NCBI RefSeq assembly: GCF_009796285.1
Contig: NZ_CP047020.1
Coordinates: 3,348,001 to 3,412,000 of the forward strand
Direction of reading: 5' to 3'
From: Streptomyces broussonetiae
GTDB lineage: Bacteria; Actinomycetota; Actinomycetes; Streptomycetales; Streptomycetaceae
Length of the DNA stretch: 64,000 nt
Below are positions 1 through 7,545 of the stretch, piece after piece; positions within the stretch are counted from its first letter, which is position 1; each line of letters starts with the position of its first letter. The position numbers and the translations under genes are program-made. The notes beneath the pieces are model-generated. The model was given only the letters and a program-made list of their open reading frames with translations, searched no databases and was not told the DNA's origin.

Positions 1-1
1 T

Positions 2-112
2 TTGGCGGCGTCGGAGACTGACCTTCAAAAAGCCAAACAGGTCGGTCCCGTGAGGTCGCGTCGAGTGATGAACACCGCAACCGCAGCGGTAATGGAGCAC
101 CTCTCTGGTTGA
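2..112 (+). CDS. 3' end of an unidentified gene entering from the left edge
   Basis: An open frame runs from base 2 without a stop to TGA at 110-112, giving the last 36 residues of a protein that starts outside the window. The stop lies 24 bases before a perfect terminator hairpin at 137-178, which supports a real gene end. The tail is hydrophilic, ends in MEHLSG, and matches no family I know. It faces the restriction gene convergently. The length is too short for a coding-statistics argument, so this remains probable rather than certain. Confidence 0.5.
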   Translation: MAASETDLQKAKQVGPVRSRRVMNTATAAVMEHLSG

Positions 113-136
113 CGGATGTTGCCGGCTACAAATGGT

Positions 137-178
137 TAAGCCACGGCCTCCTCTCAGGCGAGAGGAGGCCGTGGCTTA
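137..178. terminator. bidirectional intrinsic terminator
   Basis: Perfect 19-bp stem (137-155 with 160-178) and a four-base loop AGGC, between two convergent gene ends at 112 and 238. No long T tract on either side, as is usual in Streptomyces. It probably serves both genes. Confidence 0.85.
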
Positions 179-237
179 GCTTCATTGGCCCGTAGGTCCA
201 TAGTTCAAAGTGCGGAGCCAAACGTCTGTCCTTCCCA

Positions 238-1917
238 CTACGCAACGGCCTCCGCATGCAGGCGGCGGACAGTAGCTGCGAGTAGACGTCGAAGCTTGCC
301 CTTGTTGGCGCCGTAGGTCTTTAGCGCATGGCAGTTCGGGCACAGGGCGATCATGTTCGAGGGGAGGTCAGCACCGCCCTTGGCTAGGTCCTGTACATGG
401 TCGACCTGCAAAATCGGCTCTCCCGCCGTGGTGCGTTCCTTCGGGTGACCCGCGCATTGGGGACTCTCGCAGTTGCCTCCGCTACGTCGAATGACTGCTG
501 CCCTGGCGCTTGGGTCACGGATGAAGCGATCAACAAGCGACGGCTTCTTGGTTTGTTCCCGCCGCTTGGCGTTGGCCTCCGCGGCTTTTGCCAAGCGCTT
601 GTAGGCGTCCTCGTCGGTCTCCGTCGTATCGCGTGCCTCGGCATCCAGATCGCCGGGGCGGTACCTGTCTGTGTCGTCGTGAAGCGCGCCGGTGTCGGCT
701 TCGAGTGCCTCGAGCACGTCCGGAGCCCAGACCTCGCGCTCTGGGGAGGGGACAGGGGCCAGAACCCAGAGGAACTCGCGGCGCCATTGGCCGTCAGCTC
801 CTCGGCCCCAGCGCAACCGGCGTTGAACGATGACGGCCCAGGTTTCGAAAGTGAACTGCTTCTGGAATGGCTTGTGCCAGTAGCGCAAGGGCCGGCCAGC
901 GGCTTGGTACTCGGCCATGAGTTCGTTGCCATCCGCGATCCGCTGATCTCCGGAGAGACCGTCGCCGACGTAGGCGATCCAGCCTGTGTCGGGCAGACGG
1001 CCGTCGGCATAGGGGCCCTTGTCGTCCGAGAAGACGCTCAGAATGCCGTCAGCAAGGCAACCGATACCTGCCATCTTCTGTCCACCGTAGACGCGCCAGA
1101 TGGCATCCCGGTCCTTGAAGCTCTCCCCGAGCTGTGGACGCAGGGCATCGGCCCACCTGCCAGCGAGCAAGTCGTGAAGACCAAAGTCCTCCAGCAGGCC
1201 TGCCGGCAGGGGGTAGAAGTAGCGCAAGAGGAGTCCTGCGGCAGCTTCGGCGGCAACTTGGGGCTGTGAACGCAGCAGCTCGTAGTCGTCCTCGCGTAGC
1301 CCGCCTGACGGGTCGATGCGATTGAGGGACTCGAGCGTTGGGCGGCGGCCCCGGCTGGTCAGGGTGAGGTTTTCGATGGAAGCCACGGTCCACAGGTCAT
1401 CGTTCGCGAGCGCCCAAAACGGGTAGAGAGCACCGTCCTTGCCGTCCTTGGCCTGCGCGTATTTTTCGAGTAGAGGTGCCAGTGCATCGCGCGTGGCCGA
1501 CCACGGCTGCGTGCGGGGTGCGCCAGCGACGGCCTGACCGATCGCCCACAGGAGCAGGGCAGGACGGTGCACTGCTGCGCTACCTGCTCGACGGGCCGGC
1601 CGCACGTCCCCTGCCCGCCTGAGAAACGTCTTCGGCGGCTCCACGACAGTGAACCCCTCCCGCCTCAACCAGGCCACTGCGTGCTTGAGCCCCCCACTGA
1701 ACTGGGAGGGCTTGAGGACCTCTCCGAAGTCGTACAGATGAGCAACGCCGGCTATGGCCTTGGAGTCGTACTCCCGCCCTTCATGAACGAGCAGGTAAGA
1801 AGCAGCCGCACGGAAGCCGTAAGTGTCGAGGAACGTCTCCCGTCCGACCCGATCGTGCTCTGCAATCGCTTGGAGAATCCCCGCGCGCGTGATCTCAGCA
1901 GGTGCCATGGCCGACAC
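238..1917 (-). CDS. ScoMcrA-like type IV restriction endonuclease (head, SBD, SRA-like, HNH)
   Basis: 559 residues, close to the 587 of ScoMcrA (SCO4631), which cleaves phosphorothioated and Dcm-methylated DNA. Seen: an N-terminal block (residues 7-92, with LVHEGREYDSKAIAGVAHLY) like the ScoMcrA head domain; a sulfur-binding-domain-like block (about 119-250, starting ALLLWAIGQAV); an SRA/YDG-like block (about 265-375, with WRVYGGQKMAGIGC and GDGLSGDQRI); and an HNH nuclease at 480-540 with C483/C488, D506-H507 and CPNCH 526-530, so both zinc knuckles and the general-base His are kept. The GTG at 1917 is the longest start; ATG at 1908 is a reasonable alternative, and neither has a strong ribosome site. 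It stands alone, converging on the left-edge gene. Substrate specificity is inferred from domain order. Confidence 0.85.
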   Translation of the reverse strand: MSAMAPAEITRAGILQAIAEHDRVGRETFLDTYGFRAAASYLLVHEGREYDSKAIAGVAHLYDFGEVLKPSQFSGGLKHAVAWLRREGFTVVEPPKTFLRRAGDVRPARRAGSAAVHRPALLLWAIGQAVAGAPRTQPWSATRDALAPLLEKYAQAKDGKDGALYPFWALANDDLWTVASIENLTLTSRGRRPTLESLNRIDPSGGLREDDYELLRSQPQVAAEAAAGLLLRYFYPLPAGLLEDFGLHDLLAGRWADALRPQLGESFKDRDAIWRVYGGQKMAGIGCLADGILSVFSDDKGPYADGRLPDTGWIAYVGDGLSGDQRIADGNELMAEYQAAGRPLRYWHKPFQKQFTFETWAVIVQRRLRWGRGADGQWRREFLWVLAPVPSPEREVWAPDVLEALEADTGALHDDTDRYRPGDLDAEARDTTETDEDAYKRLAKAAEANAKRREQTKKPSLVDRFIRDPSARAAVIRRSGGNCESPQCAGHPKERTTAGEPILQVDHVQDLAKGGADLPSNMIALCPNCHALKTYGANKGKLRRLLAATVRRLHAEAVA

Positions 1918-1952
1918 CGTAGATCAGGGCACTGACAGACCTCGCCTAGTTC

Positions 1953-2122
1953 GGGCCGTCTCCGGGCCGTCCACGGGCGGCCAGCAGCAACCGCCAACGA
2001 CCAACAACCACCACGAGGGCGCGGCCGTCGGCCGCGCCCTCGTGGTGTGTCCGACCAGCTAGACCCAGGTGTCGAGCCACATCCGCGACCGCCACGAGTC
2101 GATCGGGATCGCCGTGCCCGTG
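1953..2122 (-). repeat. direct repeat copy A (3' ORF end plus terminator)
   Basis: This 170-bp stretch recurs, diverged, at 4296-4454. Read on the minus strand it contains the end of a short ORF, its TAG, then a perfect 16-bp hairpin (2011-2026 with 2030-2045, loop GTC). The copy at 4296-4454 keeps the hairpin with compensatory base changes. Confidence 0.85.
2011..2045 (-). terminator. hairpin terminator of repeat A
   Basis: Perfect 16-bp stem with a 3-base loop, 14 bases after the TAG of the short ORF at 2059. Likely terminates the minus-strand unit of the 166-residue gene and the short ORF. Confidence 0.75.
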
Positions 2123-2166
2123 TACGGGGCGGTCGCCAGAACCGTCCGGTGAAGCTCAACGATCAC
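2059..2166 (-). CDS. short ORF or gene remnant ending in the repeat-A peptide
   Basis: A 35-codon frame starting GTG at 2166, ten bases after the preceding stop, with an AGGA-like site upstream. Its last 20 residues, ending IPIDSWRSRMWLDTWV, are identical to the end of the ORF at 4391-4603 although the DNA differs at several third positions, so the peptide appears to be conserved by selection. It may be a truncated relative of the longer copy or a real small protein. Function unknown. Confidence 0.4.
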   Translation of the reverse strand: MIVELHRTVLATAPYTGTAIPIDSWRSRMWLDTWV

Positions 2167-2175
2167 TAAGAGGTC

Positions 2176-2676
2176 CTACTTCGGTGGCTCCCCCAAGACC
2201 ACGTTCACGGCTTGGACAAACCTGTCTCTCGCAGCAACGAACTCCCGCCACCTCGCCGACAATTCCCCTGGTCCTGCCACCCCTTGCAATTCTCGCTCCA
2301 CAGCGATTGCAAGCTCATACGCTTCCATCCAGACCTGCCCAGCGCACCGAGAGACCTCACGCGGGCCAGCTAGATCCATGCGAGGTTGTAAGGCATGAAA
2401 ACGTTGTTGCGCCTCCGCAAGCGAGCGATGCATGGTCTCTAGCCACTCACGAGTCTCATCGGACGACTCTGCGTTCCCGAAATCGTGGGCTGGTTGCATC
2501 CACCTCATGAACTCCAAGTAGCTCTCACGGCGCTCCAACCGAAGGGTTCGAGCGTGCTCCATACGGCCCTGATCTGGCGCCTGCCGTCTGGCAGCTACGT
2601 AGCCGAGGGCACCTGATATAGCCGTGTCCATCACCCCGACCGCGGCACCGAGCACAGCGAATAACCCTTGATCCAT
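2176..2676 (-). CDS. membrane-anchored hypothetical protein (166 aa)
   Basis: Residues 5-28 form one hydrophobic helix (FAVLGAAVGVMDTAISGALG), followed by a charged, mostly helical body, so a single-pass anchored cytoplasmic protein is likely. Streptomyces genomes carry many small proteins with this layout (N-terminal helix, then a basic ERRESYLEFM-type segment) of unknown function. The start ATG at 2676 has only a loose GGAG upstream. The gene lies 71 bases after the 445-residue unknown gene on the same strand and inside the accessory island. No catalytic motif is visible. Confidence 0.7.
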   Translation of the reverse strand: MDQGLFAVLGAAVGVMDTAISGALGYVAARRQAPDQGRMEHARTLRLERRESYLEFMRWMQPAHDFGNAESSDETREWLETMHRSLAEAQQRFHALQPRMDLAGPREVSRCAGQVWMEAYELAIAVERELQGVAGPGELSARWREFVAARDRFVQAVNVVLGEPPK

Positions 2677-2747
2677 AGGTGCATCCCGCTCCGACGGAGC
2701 ATCGCCAGCCAGGCGGAGCTCAACGCTCTTTTACCGCCGAGGCCGGC

Positions 2748-4082
2748 TCACGGCGTCCACAGCGGGGAGACCCGGCGCGGTGTCGACGAGTCGGCCAGCA
2801 GCGACGTCAACCCCCCGGGAACACCGAGCTTCCTCAAAGCCCAGTCGAGCGAAGCGGCTTCGGCATCGCACATTCTGGCAATCAGGCTCGTCTGTTCAGG
2901 CAGGATGATCTTTCGCGGGATCACGATCGTCTCGCGGACCCGGTCCAGGGGCAGTCCCCGTCGGAACCCCTGCGCGGCGGGGCGGAGCGCGTCCTCGTCC
3001 GGCGGGAGCGGCAGGCGTCGGCGGGCCGCGTTCGAGACGACGATCCCGGCGACGTGGACGTACTCCCCCAGGAGTGGCCCGAATAGGTCTGCGAGCGCGT
3101 CGGTCTTGGCAGCGAGCGACATCTCAGCGAAGGGCATCGGGAAGTGGAAGAGCCCGCTGTGATCTTCCACCCAGATCCACGCGGTACCCGCTCCCTCCGT
3201 CCTGGCGCATTTGCCCCGCACCTTGGCCAGGAGCCGCTTGCCCTGGTCGCTCTCTACGGTCTCCCCGGTCAGGGTGGTGCCCTGAGGAGCAGTTCCGGGG
3301 TGGACGGTCAGCCTCCTCCCAGCGCTGCTGACGACGTCGACCGCGACCTCGGCGGCCGCGCACCGTTGGGCGGCCTCCTCAGTCCGCTTCTTCCACGTCT
3401 CGAAGTCGTCGCCATTGAGGAGTTCGGGGAAGTCGCCTTCCCAGTAGATGTCACGGTTCCTGTCCAGAGCGCGGAGGTGAATCCCGCAGTTCTGGCGGAA
3501 CCTCTCGTAGTCCTGGAGCTTCTGGTCCTCGGCGAACGTGACGACCTCGATGAAGACCGGACCGATGCGGACGTCGCCGGGGCCGCCGCTGGCTTTCGCC
3601 GGCTCCAGCTCGACCGGGAGTCCCCGGGCCGCCCCCATGAGCGCGAGCCGGGACTGCGTCTGGGTGTGTAGGAACCGGGACAGGGTGACGTCGCAGCGGG
3701 CATCCCGCCTGACTGAGGTAAGGCCGGGCACCCCGGCTTCCTCCAGATAGGCGTACGCAGCCCACCACCGGACCGCCTCCACCCATGCTCCCGGCTCGGC
3801 TCCGTTCATGATCTGGAGTACGGGGGCGGCCCGGCCCAGACCGACGAAGGTGTCGCTGGCTCTGCCCGACGCGGGGGAGGGGGTCACGGCCTTGGGCAGC
3901 CAGCGGCTGTCGAAGAACGTAGTGAGGCCGGCCACCGCGCGTGCGGTCACCTCGTGACCTGCGGGGGAAAGATAGTCGGCGCCCTCCGGGCAACCGAACC
4001 ACGCCTCCCAGTCGATCGCCCGGAGGCCCTGGTCGATCGCCAGCCATGTCTCTTGGTCACGAGGGTGCATGCCTGTCAGCAT
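2748..4082 (-). CDS. unknown protein with a degenerate nuclease-like motif
   Basis: I do not recognise this protein. The open frame runs from 4184, but the natural start is ATG at 4082 (444 residues) or ATG at 4070, where GACAGG is a weak ribosome site. It is soluble with no signal or membrane segment. Near the middle, GGPGDVRIG followed by VFIEVVTF looks like the D-(x)n-E-x-x core of PD-(D/E)XK nucleases, but the lysine is missing, so catalysis is doubtful. It is flanked by copies A and B of the direct repeat with the 166-residue gene, which suggests the pair moved or was acquired as a unit. Position in a restriction/STAND island hints at a defence role; this is inference only. Confidence 0.65.
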   Translation of the reverse strand: MLTGMHPRDQETWLAIDQGLRAIDWEAWFGCPEGADYLSPAGHEVTARAVAGLTTFFDSRWLPKAVTPSPASGRASDTFVGLGRAAPVLQIMNGAEPGAWVEAVRWWAAYAYLEEAGVPGLTSVRRDARCDVTLSRFLHTQTQSRLALMGAARGLPVELEPAKASGGPGDVRIGPVFIEVVTFAEDQKLQDYERFRQNCGIHLRALDRNRDIYWEGDFPELLNGDDFETWKKRTEEAAQRCAAAEVAVDVVSSAGRRLTVHPGTAPQGTTLTGETVESDQGKRLLAKVRGKCARTEGAGTAWIWVEDHSGLFHFPMPFAEMSLAAKTDALADLFGPLLGEYVHVAGIVVSNAARRRLPLPPDEDALRPAAQGFRRGLPLDRVRETIVIPRKIILPEQTSLIARMCDAEAASLDWALRKLGVPGGLTSLLADSSTPRRVSPLWTP

Positions 4083-4295
4083 GAGGGACTCGCAGACGCG
4101 GGCGCGGGGATTTTCCCGAAGCGCGGCACTTCTTCTCGGCTGCGCTGCGACGGGGAATCGCACGTGGCGGCCGCCCCTCAGCATGCTCGGGCCTGTTCCC
4201 CCAGACGCCTACCCCCAGCAGCGGACTGTCAGTGGAAAGCCGCGGGTCGCGGCGTACGAGGAGAGCCCGCTGTGAAACTGCCGTGGGCCAGCGCG

Positions 4296-4454
4296 GGGCC
4301 GTCTCCGGGCCGTCCGAAGGTGGCCACTGGCGACCGACAACGACTACGAGGCACGGCCGTTGGCCGTCCCCTCGTAGTGTGTCCGCCCAGCTAGACCCAG
4401 GTGTCCAGCCACATCCGCGACCGCCACGAGTCAATCGGGATGGCCGTGCCCGTG
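4296..4454 (-). repeat. direct repeat copy B
   Basis: Diverged copy of 1953-2122 in the same orientation. Conserved: the C-terminal peptide codons, the TAG, the CAGCTAGACCCAGGTGTC core, the hairpin (4344-4358 with 4362-4377) and the distal GGGCCGTCTCCGGGCCGTCC. The hairpin carries paired substitutions relative to copy A. Confidence 0.85.
4344..4377 (-). terminator. hairpin terminator of repeat B
   Basis: Stem of about 14 pairs with one small internal mismatch and a GTT loop, 14 bases after the TAG at 4391. It would terminate the NB-ARC operon and the short ORF behind it. Confidence 0.7.
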
Positions 4455-4603
4455 CAGAGGGACCAGAAGTAGATGATCTTTCTGCGCAGGTCACACGCCC
4501 GCCGTGGATCGGCGCCGGCACGGTCCTGAAAACCGACGTATTGCCCCTGTGAGTAGTGACACCAGAAGGCACCCCAACGTTGGTTGAAGATCCACAGCGA
4601 CAA
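4391..4603 (-). CDS. small protein of unknown function (70 aa, TTG start)
   Basis: Starts TTG at 4603, 15 bases after the NB-ARC gene, and ends in the peptide IPIDSWRSRMWLDTWV that also closes the ORF at 2059-2166. The upstream part is rich in Trp, Tyr and Phe (FNQRWGAFWCHYSQGQYVGF) and differs from the other copy. Short and rich in aromatics, with no known motif. It may be a genuine small partner of the STAND operon or the tail of a longer ancestral gene. No convincing ribosome site. Confidence 0.4.
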   Translation of the reverse strand: MSLWIFNQRWGAFWCHYSQGQYVGFQDRAGADPRRACDLRRKIIYFWSLCTGTAIPIDSWRSRMWLDTWV

Positions 4604-4618
4604 CGAACCAACGAATAG

Positions 4619-7141
4619 CTAGGGGAAATCAGCGGCCAGTCTCTTTAGTAGCTGAGTAGTCGGGTGAGTTGACCCATACTTCGCCAATGACTGCCTATAC
4701 CCCTCTCGGGCCGTAGAAATACCCTTTGAGACTTCTCCACAGTGCAAGTAGTTCACCGCCAAATTCTCCAGTGAAGCTATAGCTCGCGGATGCCCATAGG
4801 GGACCGTGCGAGAAAGTATGCGCACGGCCCGCTCAGCGTAGGGGAGCGCATCTGTGTAGCGACCCAACCTAAAGAACAAGGTAGCTATCTGCGAAAGCCT
4901 GTTCGCAACCGTAGGATGGCCAGCCCCCAACGTCTCCTCTGTTATTTGCAGCGCTTTCCGCGTCAGCGGCAGTGCAATATTGCACTGCCCGGTATCAATA
5001 TAGTAGGAGGCCAGATTGTTCATGCAAACGGCAGTGAAAGAGTTATTTTCGCCCAAGTTTTCTACAGCAAGTCGCAATGCCTTCTCGGCCAGCGCTATGG
5101 CCTCGCTATAGCGATTCAATGACTTGTAGACGCCCGCCAGATTAATGATGATGGATATGTGAGATAAATTGCCCTCATCGTAAATTTCTTGGCTGATCTG
5201 ATACGCGTTTTTGGCTGCAGTCAGTGCCTTTTGAGGACGATCTAGATGCCTGTAGAGAACAGCAAGAGCAGAGAGGCAAGAGACTTTTGCCTCCCTTGCC
5301 TTGTCGCCATACCGCTCTACTATCTGGAGAGCGCCCTTTAGGACCTCTAGCCCTTGCTCATACAGGCCTGCTGTCTCAGCGATAGCTGCAGACAGGGTCA
5401 TGGCGTGAAGGAACGTGTCATCTCGCACTGTGTCGACTGGATTGTTTCGGAGTATCTCGTGCATCAATTGCATATCTGCAACGGCACCGTCAGAGTCTCC
5501 AGTCGTATGGCTGATCAGGGCGCGTATGAGTAAGGGGTCTATATTTTCGAAAGAGAGTTCACCGTGGGTTTCCTGACTGAGCTGGACAGCTTGGTTAGCT
5601 ATCTCCAACGCTGTCGTGAAGTCTCCGTTCACCCTGTGAGCGTCTGCCAAGTAGGTAAGACGCTTCGCCTTCAATTTAAGATCATCATGACCATTAACCA
5701 ACTCTAGGGCGCGTTTATGTAGCTCAATTGCACGTTCGCCCTGGTGCTGATTCCTGTAGAAAGTACCAGCGGCGTGTAGGAGCTCTCCAAATTCTGTACC
5801 ACTGGACGTGCGGGGCCCATATGAACAGAATGCCTCAACATGAGGAATTAGTTTGCTCCATTCGCGTCTATACTTCAATGGCACATCCGGCTTGGGTAGA
5901 GCTGCAGAGAGAAGCTCCAGAGCTTTTGCTGGGGTACCTGAAAGCCGGGTAATTCGATCGTTGTGCGGGTCGAAGTTATTTGTTCTGGACCGGACCACGG
6001 CTTGCACGAGACGGTGTGTACTCACCTCCTCTCCACTCAAGCTAATCATGCTGTAAGCAGAAAGTGCCCTCAGTGCTTCATCGACGGCTATTTCGTCATC
6101 GAGTGCGTCCCGAAGAACATATCGCGGGAGGGACTGTGGCCCATAGAACGAGAGAAGCTCCAATAGTGGTACCGAACCTGGATCTCGTTCCCTGACGGCG
6201 TCGAGTGTGATATTCCATATGCGTGCGATGGTTCTCGCCGGGTCCTGTTCGTCTCCACCGGTAGAAAACATTCTATATGGATGGCTTCGCAGGCGCTTTA
6301 GATATTGCGATGGGCTGATTTTTGTTTGGGCTATGTACGCCCCCGCCTGGAGAAGAGCGAGCGGGAGATCGCCGACTTCACTGGCAATATCATTCAGATC
6401 CCCTTGCGTCTCTACCCGTGCTATCGACGCGACGCGAGCAAGGAGTTCAACCGAGGCGTCGCGGCTGAGTGTGTCTATTTCTAGTTCTTGGCCGATGCCA
6501 GCCCAGCCGTGCCTCCTCCTGGAGGTTAGAACAACCTTGCCTCGCGTGAATCTACCTGTAAAACTGCGGGCCAGCGTGTGATCTTCAACATTATCGAGAA
6601 TTAGGAGCCAGTCATCGTGTGTCTGGAGCCACTTCATAGCCCAGGCGGAAAGCTGCTCTGTATCGAGAGCGGCAGAAAGTGTCGGCTCTACGGCCAGTGC
6701 GGATGTGGCGAGTCCGTGATTGAGTGATCCTTCGCTATCAGCAGTGATCCACCATGTGAGTGATCGGTCGGCAACGCCTTTCCTGGCATATTCAAGTGCG
6801 ACCCGACTCTTCCCAACTCCTCCAAGACCGTGAATAGTCTGAGTGATTACTCCGGCGCCATTATTGAGAATCTCCCCGAGCCTAACGAGTACGTTTTCCC
6901 TACCAATGAAATGTTCATTGTCGGGTGCCGGCAGATTATTTAGACCTTTTCTGCTATTAGCGTCGCCGGGATCCTTGATTGACCCCAAAGAGACTTCGGT
7001 CCTCCGAAGGTCGAATGTTGCACCATCTCCAGTGTTTGCCACTCCGGAGTTATTGGCGATTGAAAGCGAAGAAGTCCCTGACGCGATTATCTCTCTCCGA
7101 GAGTGGCGAGTACGACGCCCACTATTCTTCTTGCGTCCCAT
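4619..7141 (-). CDS. NB-ARC/TPR STAND-type NTPase, putative defence protein
   Basis: 840 residues. N-terminal tail with SIANNSGVANTGDGATF at 27-43, then an NB-ARC ATPase: Walker A GLGGVGKS at 105-112, Walker B LLILDN at 179-184, and a sensor-like KVVLTSRR. A winged-helix region and about ten TPR repeats (from about 430 to 830) follow, with N/A/Y/P spacing typical of TTC-type superhelices. STAND proteins of this build act as ligand-triggered switches, many of them in antiphage or conflict systems. No obvious effector domain is fused, so the effector may be the coupled small protein. Base composition is visibly less GC-rich than the rest of the window, with many A/T third positions, a sign of recent transfer. 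Its ATG overlaps the upstream stop (TGATG). Confidence 0.85.
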   Translation of the reverse strand: MGRKKNSGRRTRHSRREIIASGTSSLSIANNSGVANTGDGATFDLRRTEVSLGSIKDPGDANSRKGLNNLPAPDNEHFIGRENVLVRLGEILNNGAGVITQTIHGLGGVGKSRVALEYARKGVADRSLTWWITADSEGSLNHGLATSALAVEPTLSAALDTEQLSAWAMKWLQTHDDWLLILDNVEDHTLARSFTGRFTRGKVVLTSRRRHGWAGIGQELEIDTLSRDASVELLARVASIARVETQGDLNDIASEVGDLPLALLQAGAYIAQTKISPSQYLKRLRSHPYRMFSTGGDEQDPARTIARIWNITLDAVRERDPGSVPLLELLSFYGPQSLPRYVLRDALDDEIAVDEALRALSAYSMISLSGEEVSTHRLVQAVVRSRTNNFDPHNDRITRLSGTPAKALELLSAALPKPDVPLKYRREWSKLIPHVEAFCSYGPRTSSGTEFGELLHAAGTFYRNQHQGERAIELHKRALELVNGHDDLKLKAKRLTYLADAHRVNGDFTTALEIANQAVQLSQETHGELSFENIDPLLIRALISHTTGDSDGAVADMQLMHEILRNNPVDTVRDDTFLHAMTLSAAIAETAGLYEQGLEVLKGALQIVERYGDKAREAKVSCLSALAVLYRHLDRPQKALTAAKNAYQISQEIYDEGNLSHISIIINLAGVYKSLNRYSEAIALAEKALRLAVENLGENNSFTAVCMNNLASYYIDTGQCNIALPLTRKALQITEETLGAGHPTVANRLSQIATLFFRLGRYTDALPYAERAVRILSRTVPYGHPRAIASLENLAVNYLHCGEVSKGISTAREGYRQSLAKYGSTHPTTQLLKRLAADFP

Positions 7142-7545
7142 CAGCGATTTATCGTTACGTCGTTGCCGGTGTTGGCTATACCGTCGATGGATTTGGCCGC
7201 GATAGATCGCTCGCCGATTGATTGAATTGAATCGCCCGCCCCGGAAACAAGTTCCTGCAGTTCCCTCTTCAGGTCGGGGTCATCCTTTAGAGCCTTCTTT
7301 ATTTGAACTCGCAGGGTCGCCTGAAGGTCGGGATCGTCGGGATCCTCTGCAAGATCAGAGACGGCAGTTGCAACGTCCGCTTGATTACGCTCGCGTCGCA
7401 TGATGCGTTGGATAATTCTCTGCCCCACCCCTACGGTACTAACCGCTGCGGCATCCTCTACCCGTGTCAGGACAGCGTGTCCGTAGGCGACTGTGGCTGC
7501 CGTTATGTATGGGACGACAGCGGCGGATATTTCGGCGGCGTCCAT
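7141..7545 (-). CDS. small helical partner of the NB-ARC protein (134 aa)
   Basis: Unknown family. Helical N-terminus with a hydrophobic stretch (residues 5-27), a basic middle (QRIIQRIMRRER), an acidic DPDDPDLQ segment, and a C-terminus SIAAKSIDGIANTGNDVTI (114-132) that closely echoes residues 27-43 of the NTPase it is coupled to. The stop overlaps the next start by one base (TGATG), so the two are co-translated. ATG at 7545 has AAGGGAG five to seven bases upstream. The shared motif suggests that the two proteins assemble through it or use it as a common adaptor; that is inference. Confidence 0.75.
   Translation of the reverse strand: MDAAEISAAVVPYITAATVAYGHAVLTRVEDAAAVSTVGVGQRIIQRIMRRERNQADVATAVSDLAEDPDDPDLQATLRVQIKKALKDDPDLKRELQELVSGAGDSIQSIGERSIAAKSIDGIANTGNDVTINR

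Noticed and set aside
397..1269. 290-codon open frame opposite the restriction gene
   Set aside because: Lies wholly antisense to a gene with clear domains; no ribosome site and atypical composition. A GC-driven shadow.
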